56,763 nt of DNA from Streptacidiphilus melanogenes (GTDB lineage: Bacteria > Actinomycetota > Actinomycetes > Streptomycetales > Streptomycetaceae): positions 62,769-119,531 of the forward strand of contig NZ_BBPP01000026.1 of the NCBI RefSeq assembly GCF_000787835.1. The letters run 5' to 3'. Of this stretch, positions 44,072 through 52,152 are shown one piece after another. Made by a program: the position numbers and the translations under genes. Position 1 is the stretch's first letter, and the number at the start of each line of letters is the position of its first letter. A model generated the notes under the pieces. The model did not search any database, was not told the DNA's origin, and was given only the letters and a program-made list of their open reading frames with translations.

Positions 44072-45138
44072 TCCGCGCGGGTGTCGTCGGAGCCTCCGGG
44101 CTCGCCGGCGGCGAACTGATCAGGCTGATCACTCAGCACCCCGAGATGGAACTGACCTTCCTCGGCGGTTCCTCCAACATCGGCCGGCGTCCGGCCGAGC
44201 TGCACGCCAACCTGCGGTTCGACCTCGGGCTGACCGTGCAACCCGTCACCGAGGAGGTCGCCGGCCTGGTCGACGTCCTCTTCCTGGCCACGCCGGCGCC
44301 GGTCTCGGCGCAGCTCGCCGGGCAGCTGGCGGACAAGGTCCCGGCGATCGTCGACCTCAGCGGTGCGTTCCGCATCCGCACCCCGGAGCTGCACGACCGC
44401 TGGTACCCCAAGGTCCAGCGCCGCGCCGAACTGGCGGACCGCTTCGTCTACGGCGTCCCGGAGCTGATCCGGGACCAGCTGGTGGGCGCGCCGCTGATCT
44501 CGCTGCCGGGCTGCTACGCCACCGCGCTGACGCTGGGCCTGGCCCCCCTCACCCTCGGCCTCGGGCTGGACCTGAAGACGGTGGTGGTGGACGGCAAGAG
44601 CGGCTCCAGCGGCGGCGGCCTGCAGCTGCGCACCGCGGACCTGCACCCGTTCCGCAACGGCGCCATCGCCCCCTACGCCCCGACGGGGCACCGGCACGCG
44701 GCCGAGGTCGGCGACTTCCTGGCCCGCGCGAAGTCGGACAGCGGCACATCGGGCAGCATCGCCTCGCTCAGCATGTCCGCCTACGGCGTCTCGCACGTGC
44801 GCGGCCTGCTCACCAGCTCCTACATCTTCACCGACGCGGAGGTGGACCAGCGCGAGCTGCAGCGCGCGTACACGCGCTTCTACAAGGGCAGCCGCTTCGT
44901 GCGGGTGCGCCGCCACAACGAGACGCTGATCCCGGTGCCCGATCCGCAGGTCGTGCTCGGCTCCAACTTCTGCGACGTGACCGTCCTGCACGACCCCGAG
45001 GGCGGACGGATCGTCGTCCTGTCCGCGCTCGACAACCTCGTCAAGGGCGCCGCCGGACAGGCCGTGCAGGTCGCCAACATCCGGTTCGGCCTGCCGGAGG
45101 AGACGGGGCTGACCATGCAGCCGGTGATGCCCGCATGA
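44068..45138 (+). CDS. ArgC/LysY-like acyl-phosphate reductase
   Basis: A 356-residue NADPH-dependent semialdehyde dehydrogenase of the ArgC/LysY family, reducing a carrier-bound acyl phosphate to an aldehyde. The Rossmann motif G-V-V-G-A-S-G-L-A-G-G-E lies at the N-terminus, the nucleophile Cys149 in L-P-G-C-Y-A-T, and a conserved His in T-G-H-R-H (208/210). Start and stop overlap neighbours as ATGA, giving strict coupling with the ligase and kinase. Confidence 0.92.
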   Translation: MIRAGVVGASGLAGGELIRLITQHPEMELTFLGGSSNIGRRPAELHANLRFDLGLTVQPVTEEVAGLVDVLFLATPAPVSAQLAGQLADKVPAIVDLSGAFRIRTPELHDRWYPKVQRRAELADRFVYGVPELIRDQLVGAPLISLPGCYATALTLGLAPLTLGLGLDLKTVVVDGKSGSSGGGLQLRTADLHPFRNGAIAPYAPTGHRHAAEVGDFLARAKSDSGTSGSIASLSMSAYGVSHVRGLLTSSYIFTDAEVDQRELQRAYTRFYKGSRFVRVRRHNETLIPVPDPQVVLGSNFCDVTVLHDPEGGRIVVLSALDNLVKGAAGQAVQVANIRFGLPEETGLTMQPVMPA

Positions 45139-45941
45139 GCAGGACCCAGGACACCGACAGGACGCCGACCGTCGTCAAGCTCGGCGGCAGCTGCCTGGAC
45201 GACCTGGCCGGCACCTGGTGGGACGACCTGGCCCGCTACGGGCTGCTGCGGCCACTGGTCCTCGTGCACGGCTGGTCCAAGCCGCTCAAGCGGCTGAACC
45301 CGCGCTACAGCGAGCCGTCGGCGATCCTGCGTGACCGCTACGGCAACCAGAGCCGCTGGACCACCCCCGAGGTCATCGAGGACATCAAGACCGTCAGCGC
45401 CACGCTGGCCGAGGACGTCCTCGGCCGGCTGGGCCGCCGCGGCATCACGGCGGAGTGGCTGCTCGGCAGCGACGGGCTGGTCCAGGCCGGCGAGGGCGAA
45501 CGCTGGTGGTGGCGGGAGAAGCAGCTGGTCGAGCTGGAGAACCTGGTCGGCCCGATCACCGGCGTGGACCCCTCCGCGCTGAAGAACCTGCAGCCCGGCC
45601 ACGCCTACCTGGTCACCCCGCTGGCCCGCAACGCGGCCGGGCAGGAGGTCAACAACGACGCGGACCGCGCAGCGGCCGCGATCGCCGGTGCCGTCGGCGC
45701 CACCGACCTGGTCCTGGTCACCGACGTCCCGCACCTGCTGGTCGACGGAGAGCCGGTGGACCGGATCAGCGCCGAGGCAGCGGCCGCCTTCCGCGACAAG
45801 GGCGCCACCGGCGGCATGCGCAAGAAGCTGCGGGCCGCCGGAGAGGCGCTGGAGCGGGGCGTCGCGCGGGTCGTCATCGGCAGCGCCCCCGTCACGGACC
45901 TGCTGGCCGCCCGCACCGGCACCGTCATCACCCGAACCTGA
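45135..45941 (+). CDS. LysZ-like amino-acid kinase
   Basis: A 268-residue member of the acetylglutamate-kinase/LysZ family that phosphorylates the distal carboxylate of the carrier-bound amino acid. V-V-K-L-G-G-S (Lys15) forms the ATP site, N-N-D-A-D-R the substrate region, and G-A-T-G-G-M-R-K-K the C-terminal signature. It overlaps the reductase gene (ATGA). Together with the carrier, ligase and reductase this completes the W-X-Y-Z set. Confidence 0.9.
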   Translation: MSRTQDTDRTPTVVKLGGSCLDDLAGTWWDDLARYGLLRPLVLVHGWSKPLKRLNPRYSEPSAILRDRYGNQSRWTTPEVIEDIKTVSATLAEDVLGRLGRRGITAEWLLGSDGLVQAGEGERWWWREKQLVELENLVGPITGVDPSALKNLQPGHAYLVTPLARNAAGQEVNNDADRAAAAIAGAVGATDLVLVTDVPHLLVDGEPVDRISAEAAAAFRDKGATGGMRKKLRAAGEALERGVARVVIGSAPVTDLLAARTGTVITRT

Positions 45942-45952
45942 GGAGCGAGCAC

Positions 45953-46516
45953 GTGGCGAAATCCCGTGTGCTAGTCGTCAACAACGGAACTCTGTCCCTG
46001 CCGCAGCTCCGCAAGCGCTTCGAGGACATGGGCTCGGAGACCGACGCGGTCGACGCGGCCTCCGTGCCCACGAAGCTGGACGGCCGCTACCAGGCGATCG
46101 CGCTGAGCGGCACCAAGGTGCGGGCCTACGACCAGGACTTCTACAAGCCGCTCGTCGACCTGGTGATGAACTCCGACGTCCCGGTCTTCGCGATCTGCGG
46201 CGGCATGCAGCTGATCGCGGTCGCGGCCGGCGGCCGCCTGGCCGAGGGGCAGAGCCGCGTCGGCGGCTACGAGGTGCAGGTCGACAAGACCGAACCGATC
46301 TTCGAGTTCGTGAAGCCGACCGTGACCGTCTTCCACCGGCACACCCTCTACCTGCAGGAGGCCCCACAGGGCTTCCGCTCGATCGGCCGCTCCGAGCACG
46401 CGCCCGTGGAGTTCCTGCGCTCCGACGACGGCCGCATCTTCGGCGCCCAGGCCCACCTGGAGTTCCGCGAGGACGGCCGGGAGATCCTGCGCGGCTTCGC
46501 GCAGCTCTACCGGTGA
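45953..46516 (+). CDS. Class I glutamine amidotransferase-like protein
   Basis: A 187-residue stand-alone class I GATase fold. The nucleophile elbow is A-I-C-G-G-M-Q with Cys82, and the dyad is H-L-E (His168, Glu170), so the catalytic triad is complete. The family includes gamma-glutamyl hydrolases and stand-alone amidase subunits. In this operon it may hydrolyse the gamma-glutamyl/amide link at the carrier C-terminus, either deamidating the terminal Gln or releasing product, since no LysK peptidase is present; supplying ammonia to a partner is the alternative. It starts at GTG with AGGAG overlapping the previous stop. Confidence 0.85.
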   Translation: MAKSRVLVVNNGTLSLPQLRKRFEDMGSETDAVDAASVPTKLDGRYQAIALSGTKVRAYDQDFYKPLVDLVMNSDVPVFAICGGMQLIAVAAGGRLAEGQSRVGGYEVQVDKTEPIFEFVKPTVTVFHRHTLYLQEAPQGFRSIGRSEHAPVEFLRSDDGRIFGAQAHLEFREDGREILRGFAQLYR

Positions 46517-46561
46517 CCGCCCCGGACCCGTGAACCATTCAACGTAGGCAAGGACTTGACC

Positions 46562-47680
46562 ATGAGTGAGCAAGGCTCGAACGGGCCCGCCTTCACCGTC
46601 CACCTGGGCGGCAGCGGCGGCCACATCAAGGGCTGGGTGGTCGTCGACTCGCTCGTCGACGGCCTGGCGATGGGCGGCACCCGGATGACCGCCGGGGTCA
46701 CCGAGGAGGAGGTCGCCGGGCTCGCCCGCGACATGACCGAGAAGTTCACCCTCGCGGGCCTGCGCATCGGCGGCGCGAAGGCCGGCATCGTCGCGGACGG
46801 CGGCGACCGGGAGGAGACGTTCCGCACCTTCGGAAGGACCGTCAAGCCGCTGCTGCACGGCGGCATCCACCTCGGCATCGACATGGGCGTCACCCCGGCC
46901 GACCGGGCCGTCTTCTTCGACGAGGCGAAGTACGATCCGCGCTACCGTCTGGGCGCCCCCGACATGCCGATCGACTGGCGCACCTACTACGAACCGCTGA
47001 TCGACTGCACCGGCCACGGCGTCGGCGTCGCCGCGCTCACCGCCCTGGAGGCGAGCGGCCGCACCGAACCGGCCCGGATCGTGATCCAGGGCTTCGGCGC
47101 CGTCGGCCGCGCCGTCGCCCGCTTCCTGGAGGAGCGCGGGCACGTCGTCGTCGGCATCGCCGACGTGCAGGGCACCATCAGCGCGGACCGGCTCCCCGTC
47201 GCAGACCTGGTCGCGATCACCGACGAGTTCGGGCGGATCGACCACGCGCGGCTGCCCCAGCACGTCACCGTGAACCGCGAGCCGGACGCCTGGCTGGACC
47301 TGGACGCCGACCTGCTGGTGCTCGCCGCGCAGAAGTACGCGCTCAACGCCGAGAACGCCCACCGGCTGCGGGCCCGCATGGTGATCGAGGGCGCCAACAT
47401 CGCCTCCAGCGACGAGGCCCGACAGAAGGTGGCGGCCGCCGGGGTGACCCTGGTCCCCGGCGTCATCGCCAACATCGGCGGCGCCGGGTCCGCGGCCCTG
47501 GCCGTGACCCGGGTGGTCCCCTTCGACCTGTCGTCGGACGCGCGCAAGAGCTGGGTCTTCGACTGGGTCGCCGACCGGGTCCGCACCAACACCCGGGACC
47601 TGCTGGAGATCGCGGCGTCCCGCGCCGGAGACCCGCTGCCCGAACTGCTCGCCACGCGCCGCGCGGAGCTGCACCGATGA
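46562..47680 (+). CDS. Glu/Leu/Phe/Val dehydrogenase-like amino-acid dehydrogenase
   Basis: A 372-residue enzyme of the amino-acid dehydrogenase superfamily that interconverts a 2-oxo acid plus ammonia and an L-amino acid with NAD(P). The paired lysines are Lys61 (M-T-E-K) and Lys73 (G-G-A-K-A-G-I), the probable catalytic Asp is Asp107 in G-I-D-M-G, and the nucleotide-binding loop is G-F-G-A-V-G. Its length is shorter than hexameric GDH (~450) and close to valine/leucine dehydrogenases. AAGGA precedes the ATG by 8 bases; TTG 46556 is an alternative. It likely makes the amino acid that is loaded on the carrier. Confidence 0.85.
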   Translation: MSEQGSNGPAFTVHLGGSGGHIKGWVVVDSLVDGLAMGGTRMTAGVTEEEVAGLARDMTEKFTLAGLRIGGAKAGIVADGGDREETFRTFGRTVKPLLHGGIHLGIDMGVTPADRAVFFDEAKYDPRYRLGAPDMPIDWRTYYEPLIDCTGHGVGVAALTALEASGRTEPARIVIQGFGAVGRAVARFLEERGHVVVGIADVQGTISADRLPVADLVAITDEFGRIDHARLPQHVTVNREPDAWLDLDADLLVLAAQKYALNAENAHRLRARMVIEGANIASSDEARQKVAAAGVTLVPGVIANIGGAGSAALAVTRVVPFDLSSDARKSWVFDWVADRVRTNTRDLLEIAASRAGDPLPELLATRRAELHR

Positions 47681-49311
47681 CCGCCGACCCGTCGGCCGCC
47701 GACCGGCTGGCCGAGTACCGCAGGCGCGGCTGGTGGCGGGACGAGACCTTCCTGGACGACCTGCGCCGCCAGGCCGTGGAGCGTCCACGCAAGCTCGCCA
47801 TCGCCGGACGCCGGCTCGCCGAGGCCCGCACCGACACCCTCGACTACGCCGAACTGTCACGGCTGACCGACCGGTTCGCCGGGGCGCTGCTGGAACTGGG
47901 CGTGGAGCGCGGCGACGTCGTCGCCGTCCAGCTGCCCAACCGGTGGGAGATGGTCCCGCTGATGTTCGCCTGCATGGCGGCCGGCGCGGTCATCTGCCCC
48001 ATCGCGCCGGTCTGCCAGGAGGAGGAGCTGCGGCACCGGCTGGCGCTCACCGAGGCCCGGGTGTGCATCACCCTGCCGGAGTGGGAGGGCTACCCGCTGG
48101 CCGAGACGCTCAACGCGCTGCGCTCCGAGCTGCCGCTGGAACACGTGGTGGTGCTCGACGGCCACGCCCCCGCGGGCGCGGTGGACTTCCACGACCACTT
48201 CGTCGCCACGCACTGGGAGAACCGGCGCATGGGCGACCTGGACGGGCGTCAGCTGCGGCCCGACGAGCCGTTCGTGGTGCTGTTCACCTCCGGCACCACC
48301 GGGTTCTCCAAGGGCGTGGTGCACAGCCAGAACACCGTCCACTCCGGCGTGCGTGGCTACGTGGACACCTTCCTGCTGCACGGCGGGCTGGTCGCCGCGG
48401 TCACCACCCCGCTGGTGCACTACTCCGGCTTCGGCCAGGGCGTGCTCGCCGGGGTGATGCTCGGCGGCACGATCGCCTTCCAGGACGGCCCCGACCACGC
48501 GGGCCTGCTGGACCTGGTCGAGCGCTACGGCGCGACGCTGATCTACGGGCCGCCGCCCACCCTGTCCGGGGTGGCCGCCGCGCAGCAGGCCGACCCGCAC
48601 GACGTGTCGAGCCTGCGCCACACCGTCACCGGCGCGGCGCCGGTGCTCCAGGAGCTGGTGGACGAGCTGCGCGACACCTTCGGCGCACGCACGTACTCGG
48701 TGTGGGGCATGTCCGAGTTCGGTCCGGTCACCATCAGCCGGCTGGACTACAACCAGGACTGGGCGGCGCACAGCCACGGGCGGCCGATCGACTCCATGGA
48801 GATCCGCATCGACCAGTGCGCGGACCCGACCAAGCGCGCGCCGGTCGGCCGGCTGCGGGTGCGTGGGGCGTCGCAGGCGCTCGGCTACTACAAGCAGCAG
48901 GACGTCTTCGACGCGGAGTTGATGGGCGACGGGTGGTTCGACACCGGCGACGTCGCCCGTGAGGACGGGCGCGGCGGGATCCGTGTCCTGGGCCGCGCCA
49001 AGGACGCCATCATGCGGGACGGCATCGTGCTGCCGATGGCCGAACTGGAGTCGGTCATCGCCGCCCACCCCAAGGTGACCGAGGCCGCGATCGTCGGTCC
49101 AACCGGGCACATCGACGACCCGATCCTCGCCGTCGTCGTGCCCAGCGGCGGCACCCCGCCGAGCCTGACCGAGCTCCGCGCCCACCTCCGGGACGCGGGC
49201 CAGGACGCCCGGTTCCTCCCCGAGCGCCTGGAGATCACCTCGGCCCTGCCGAAAACCCTCACCGGCAAGGTCCGCAAGGTCGAACTGCGCAAGCGGTACG
49301 CCACGGACTGA
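47677..49311 (+). CDS. AMP-forming acyl-CoA synthetase/ligase
   Basis: A 544-residue ANL-superfamily enzyme activating a carboxylate as acyl-AMP. The P-loop is F-T-S-G-T-T-G-F-S-K-G, the A5 motif S-V-W-G-M-S-E-F-G, the A7/A8 region G-W-F-D-T-G-D-V-A, and the catalytic Lys is in L-T-G-K-V-R-K-V at the C-terminus. No carrier or condensation domain is attached, so it forms a CoA ester or donates to a separate amine. It overlaps the dehydrogenase by ATGA. It resembles cyclohexanecarboxylate/fatty-acid CoA ligases. Substrate unknown. Confidence 0.88.
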   Translation: MTADPSAADRLAEYRRRGWWRDETFLDDLRRQAVERPRKLAIAGRRLAEARTDTLDYAELSRLTDRFAGALLELGVERGDVVAVQLPNRWEMVPLMFACMAAGAVICPIAPVCQEEELRHRLALTEARVCITLPEWEGYPLAETLNALRSELPLEHVVVLDGHAPAGAVDFHDHFVATHWENRRMGDLDGRQLRPDEPFVVLFTSGTTGFSKGVVHSQNTVHSGVRGYVDTFLLHGGLVAAVTTPLVHYSGFGQGVLAGVMLGGTIAFQDGPDHAGLLDLVERYGATLIYGPPPTLSGVAAAQQADPHDVSSLRHTVTGAAPVLQELVDELRDTFGARTYSVWGMSEFGPVTISRLDYNQDWAAHSHGRPIDSMEIRIDQCADPTKRAPVGRLRVRGASQALGYYKQQDVFDAELMGDGWFDTGDVAREDGRGGIRVLGRAKDAIMRDGIVLPMAELESVIAAHPKVTEAAIVGPTGHIDDPILAVVVPSGGTPPSLTELRAHLRDAGQDARFLPERLEITSALPKTLTGKVRKVELRKRYATD

Positions 49312-49340
49312 CGCCTCGGGTCACCCCCGCCCCACCCGGT

Positions 49341-49530
49341 GGCGGCCCGGCCCCCCACGGGCCGCCGTCGGAGCCCCAACGGGCGCCCGCAGCTCCGCTG
49401 CCCGACGGTATGGGCGGCAGCGCCCCGCAGCCGCGCGGGCAACGGGCGTCGCCGAGGGCACCCACCCGGCGGCGTCGCCTCCGCTCTCTCGCCCCCAACC
49501 GGTCGGCGGCCCGGCCCCCCACGGGCCGCC
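49341..49530. repeat. Duplicated 26-bp hairpin element in a 394-bp gene-free gap
   Basis: The gap between the ligase (stop 49311) and aminotransferase (start 49706) holds no convincing gene. An identical 26-bp unit, arms GGCGGCCCG and CGGGCCGCC around GCCCCCCA, occurs at 49341-49366 and 49505-49530. Each can fold as a 9-bp stem. They may act as terminators of the first operon or be dispersed genomic repeats. Confidence 0.75.
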
Positions 49531-49705
49531 GCCAGGGCTCCGCATCCGCTTCCGTTCCGGCCCCGTCCCCCGACCGGGACGCGCGGCTCGCAGCCGCGCG
49601 GTCGCCGTCAGGTTCCTCCGGAGGCGCGTAGCCCCCCGACGCGTCCGACGCTGTTCCCTCCGCCGCCGGCTCCTGGCCGGTGAGGCCTGATCCTTGGAGT
49701 CCCCC

Positions 49706-51010
49706 ATGTCCGAAGCCGTGCCGGTGACCAAGTCGGCGACGTTGGCCGCCGATGAGGCGCTGGAGCGCCGGAGGCTCGCCGGGGAGCAGGTGCTGTCCCT
49801 GGCGAGCGGTGAGATCGGTCTGCCCGTGCTGCCCGCGTTGCGGTTGCGGCTCGCCGAGGCGGCGGGGCGCAACGCGTACGGTCCCGTGGCCGGCAGTGCG
49901 GAGCTGCGCTCCGCGGCTGCCGGGTACTGGGGGCGGCGCGACCTGCCCACCGACCCTGAGCTGGTGCTGTGCGGGCCGGGGAGCAAGCCGCTGCTCTTCG
50001 CCCTGATGCTGGCCGTCGGCGGCGACGTCGTCGTGCCGGTGCCGAGCTGGGTGAGCTACGCCGCCCAGGCGCGGCTGGCCGGGGCCCGGCCCATCCACGT
50101 GCCCACCGTGCCGGGCCAGGGCGGCGTGCCGGACCCGGACGCGCTGCGGGTGGCCGTGGCCGCCGCGCGGGCGGCAGGGCGGAACCCGCGGTGCGTCGTG
50201 GTGACCCTGCCCGACAACCCCACGGGAACCATCGCCGAGCCGGACACCCTGCGGCGCCTGGGCGAGGCGGTCAGGGAGCTGGACCTGGTCGTCGTCTCCG
50301 ACGAGATCTACTGCGACCTCGTCTTCGACGACGAAGGACCCGCCGTCTCCCCGGCCGTGTTCGCCCCCGAGCGCACCGTGGTGACGACGGGGCTGACCAA
50401 GAACCTGGGCCTGGGCGGCTGGCGGATGGGCGTGGCCCGGCTGCCCGAGGGGCGCCTCGGGCGCGACCTGCGGGACCGCCTGGAGGCCGTCGCCAGTCAG
50501 ACCTGGTCGACGACCGCCGCGCCGGTCCAGGAAGCCGCCGCCTACGCCTTCGGGGAGCCGTCCGAGGTGGTCGCCTACGTCGCCGGGGCCCGGCGGCTGC
50601 ACGAGACGGTGGTGCGCGCGGTGGCCCGGCACTTCGCCGCCGTCGGCGCCGAGCTGACGCCGGTGCGCGCCACCAGCTACCTGTACCCGGACTTCGAGCC
50701 GCTGCGGGAGCAGCTGCGCGAGATCCACGGAGTCTCCTCGGGCGGGGAGTTGGCCGCCCTGCTCGCGGAGCGCCACGGCGTGGGCGTGCTGCCCGGCAGC
50801 GCCTTCGGCGAAGCCGACCGTTCGCTGCGGATCCGCGTGGCCACCAGTCGGCTGTACGGCGAGACCGACGCGCAGCGCACGGCCTCCCTGGCCGCCGTCG
50901 CCCCGCTCGAACTCCCTTGGATCAAGGCCTCTCTGGACCGCATCGCCGACGTGCTCGGCGACCTGGTCCGGTCCCCCGCCGCCCGGTCGGCGACCGCCGG
51001 GCGTTCCTGA
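49706..51010 (+). CDS. PLP-dependent aminotransferase, fold type I (class I/II)
   Basis: A 434-residue aspartate-aminotransferase-like enzyme. N-P-T-G (171-174), S-D-E-I-Y (Asp199, Tyr202), the PLP Lys232 in G-L-T-K-N-L-G-L-G-G-W-R and a C-terminal R-I-R-V carboxylate-binding Arg are all present. LysJ-type enzymes of lysine synthesis are class III, so this is not a simple LysJ replacement, though it could transaminate the aldehyde or a 2-oxo acid. GGAG at 49696-49699 is 6 bases before the ATG. Confidence 0.88.
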   Translation: MSEAVPVTKSATLAADEALERRRLAGEQVLSLASGEIGLPVLPALRLRLAEAAGRNAYGPVAGSAELRSAAAGYWGRRDLPTDPELVLCGPGSKPLLFALMLAVGGDVVVPVPSWVSYAAQARLAGARPIHVPTVPGQGGVPDPDALRVAVAAARAAGRNPRCVVVTLPDNPTGTIAEPDTLRRLGEAVRELDLVVVSDEIYCDLVFDDEGPAVSPAVFAPERTVVTTGLTKNLGLGGWRMGVARLPEGRLGRDLRDRLEAVASQTWSTTAAPVQEAAAYAFGEPSEVVAYVAGARRLHETVVRAVARHFAAVGAELTPVRATSYLYPDFEPLREQLREIHGVSSGGELAALLAERHGVGVLPGSAFGEADRSLRIRVATSRLYGETDAQRTASLAAVAPLELPWIKASLDRIADVLGDLVRSPAARSATAGRS

Positions 51011-51084
51011 CCGTCCTGCCCGGCGCGCCGGGTTCCCCCTGCCCGGCGCGCCCCCTTCTTTCGACCCATCGGAGGTCCGCACCC

Positions 51085-51987
51085 ATGTCCGTCACGACCG
51101 AGACCGTCAGCGAGTACACGTACCGGGGTGAGCGCTACGTCAGCCGCGGCATCGCGGCGCACGGCGAGCCTCAGACCCTGCACCGGGTGGCCCAGAGCCG
51201 GCTGCGTGCCGCCCTCCGCGGGGAGGGCGGCCCGGAGGCGCTCGCCGCCCTGCTCGACGCGGCCGACACCATCACGGTGACCGCCGGCGATCCCGAACTC
51301 ACGGCTCTGCCGCCGCTGTTGCCGACGGACGGCGGCCACTCGCTGGTCAGCGGCTTCCTCGGCACCCACAAGTCCAAGGCGGACGCCATCGTCCAGCACG
51401 GCGACCAGCCGCCGCTGCCCAAGTGGTACTTCAAGGGCCTCGGCTCCTGGCTGCGCACACCGGGTCAGCCGCTGGTCGCCCCCGCCGAGCCGGTCATCGT
51501 GATCGAGGAGGCGGAGGTCGTCCTGGTCTTCGTCAACGACGAGAACGGCGAGCCCCACTACGCGGGCTACACCTTCGGCAACGACTTCTGCGACATCGGC
51601 CTGCACCGGATCGACCCCGGCTACACACCCTCGGGCAAGCTCTGCGACACGGCCGTCTCGCCCCACCTCTTCCTCGGCGAGCCGCCGCGCGCGGCCACCG
51701 GTCAGGTCACCATCGAGCGCGACGGGCGGCCTGCCTGGAAGGGCACGTTCGACTGCGGCGCCGACGCGCTGTGGTTCCGCACCTCGGACCTGGTCGACCG
51801 GCTCTTCTCCTTCCCGGCGCTGCGCCGCCCCGGGCTCGTCAACTACGTGCTGACCGGCGCGGACCTCAGCAGCTTCCACGACGGCTTCCAGATCGCCGAC
51901 GGCGACCACGTCGTCATCGACGTGGCCAGCCACGGCGTGGTCCTGTCGAACACGATCCGGTTCGGCGGGTCGACGGCGTCCTTCTGA
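51085..51987 (+). CDS. Fumarylacetoacetate-hydrolase-family enzyme (GguC/AraD-like)
   Basis: A 300-residue protein. The FAH fold core Y-F-K-G-L-G-S-W-L, I-E-E-A-E-V-V-L-V (metal Glu residues) and G-Y-T-F-G-N-D-F-C-D-I (metal Asp) are recognisable. The family includes hydrolases, decarboxylases and 2-oxo-acid dehydratases acting through a divalent metal enolate. It starts 74 bases after the aminotransferase with GGAGG at 51071-51075, and ends in a strong terminator. Its likely role is dehydration or decarboxylation of an intermediate; not proven. Confidence 0.75.
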   Translation: MSVTTETVSEYTYRGERYVSRGIAAHGEPQTLHRVAQSRLRAALRGEGGPEALAALLDAADTITVTAGDPELTALPPLLPTDGGHSLVSGFLGTHKSKADAIVQHGDQPPLPKWYFKGLGSWLRTPGQPLVAPAEPVIVIEEAEVVLVFVNDENGEPHYAGYTFGNDFCDIGLHRIDPGYTPSGKLCDTAVSPHLFLGEPPRAATGQVTIERDGRPAWKGTFDCGADALWFRTSDLVDRLFSFPALRRPGLVNYVLTGADLSSFHDGFQIADGDHVVIDVASHGVVLSNTIRFGGSTASF

Positions 51988-52008
51988 CGGGGCTTCGGAC
52001 CAGGCGGG

Positions 52009-52043
52009 GAGGGCCCCTTCGACCCGCGGTCGAAGGGGCCCTC
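52009..52043 (+). terminator. Strong hairpin after the FAH-family gene
   Basis: A perfect 16-bp stem, GAGGGCCCCTTCGACC with its complement around loop CGC, starts 22 bases after the stop at 51987. There is no long T tract, but the stem is strong enough to end transcription and separates the aminotransferase-FAH unit from the next genes. Confidence 0.8.
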
Positions 52044-52077
52044 GCGCATTCTCCACCGGGTGTTCGTGACCGCACTG

Positions 52078-52146
52078 TGACGAGTCGTCAAGATGTGTCA
52101 AGAAGCGCGAATTCGGGCGGACCGCCCCGCGCGCCGCAACTAACGT
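52078..52146 (+). promoter_or_regulatory. Promoter and candidate operators for a leaderless gene
   Basis: TGACGA-G-TCGTCA (52078-52090) is a palindrome. GTCAAGA occurs as a direct repeat at 52087-52093 and 52097-52103, 10 bases apart. TAACGT (52141-52146) is a good -10 only 6 bases before the ATG at 52153, and no ribosome site is present, so transcription probably starts at the A of ATG. Confidence 0.55.
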
Positions 52147-52152
52147 ATTGCC

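Noticed and set aside
41795-49311. Primary lysine or arginine synthesis through LysW
   Set aside because: Actinobacteria make lysine by the diaminopimelate route. Aconitase-, dehydrogenase-, LysJ- and LysK-type genes are absent, the carrier ends in Gln, and the block is flanked by hormone-type regulators and an efflux pump.
49339-49683. A 114-codon open frame in the gap after the AMP ligase
   Set aside because: Its translation is Pro/Arg/Gly-rich without domain character, it has no ribosome site, and it spans the duplicated hairpin; it is a by-product of high GC.
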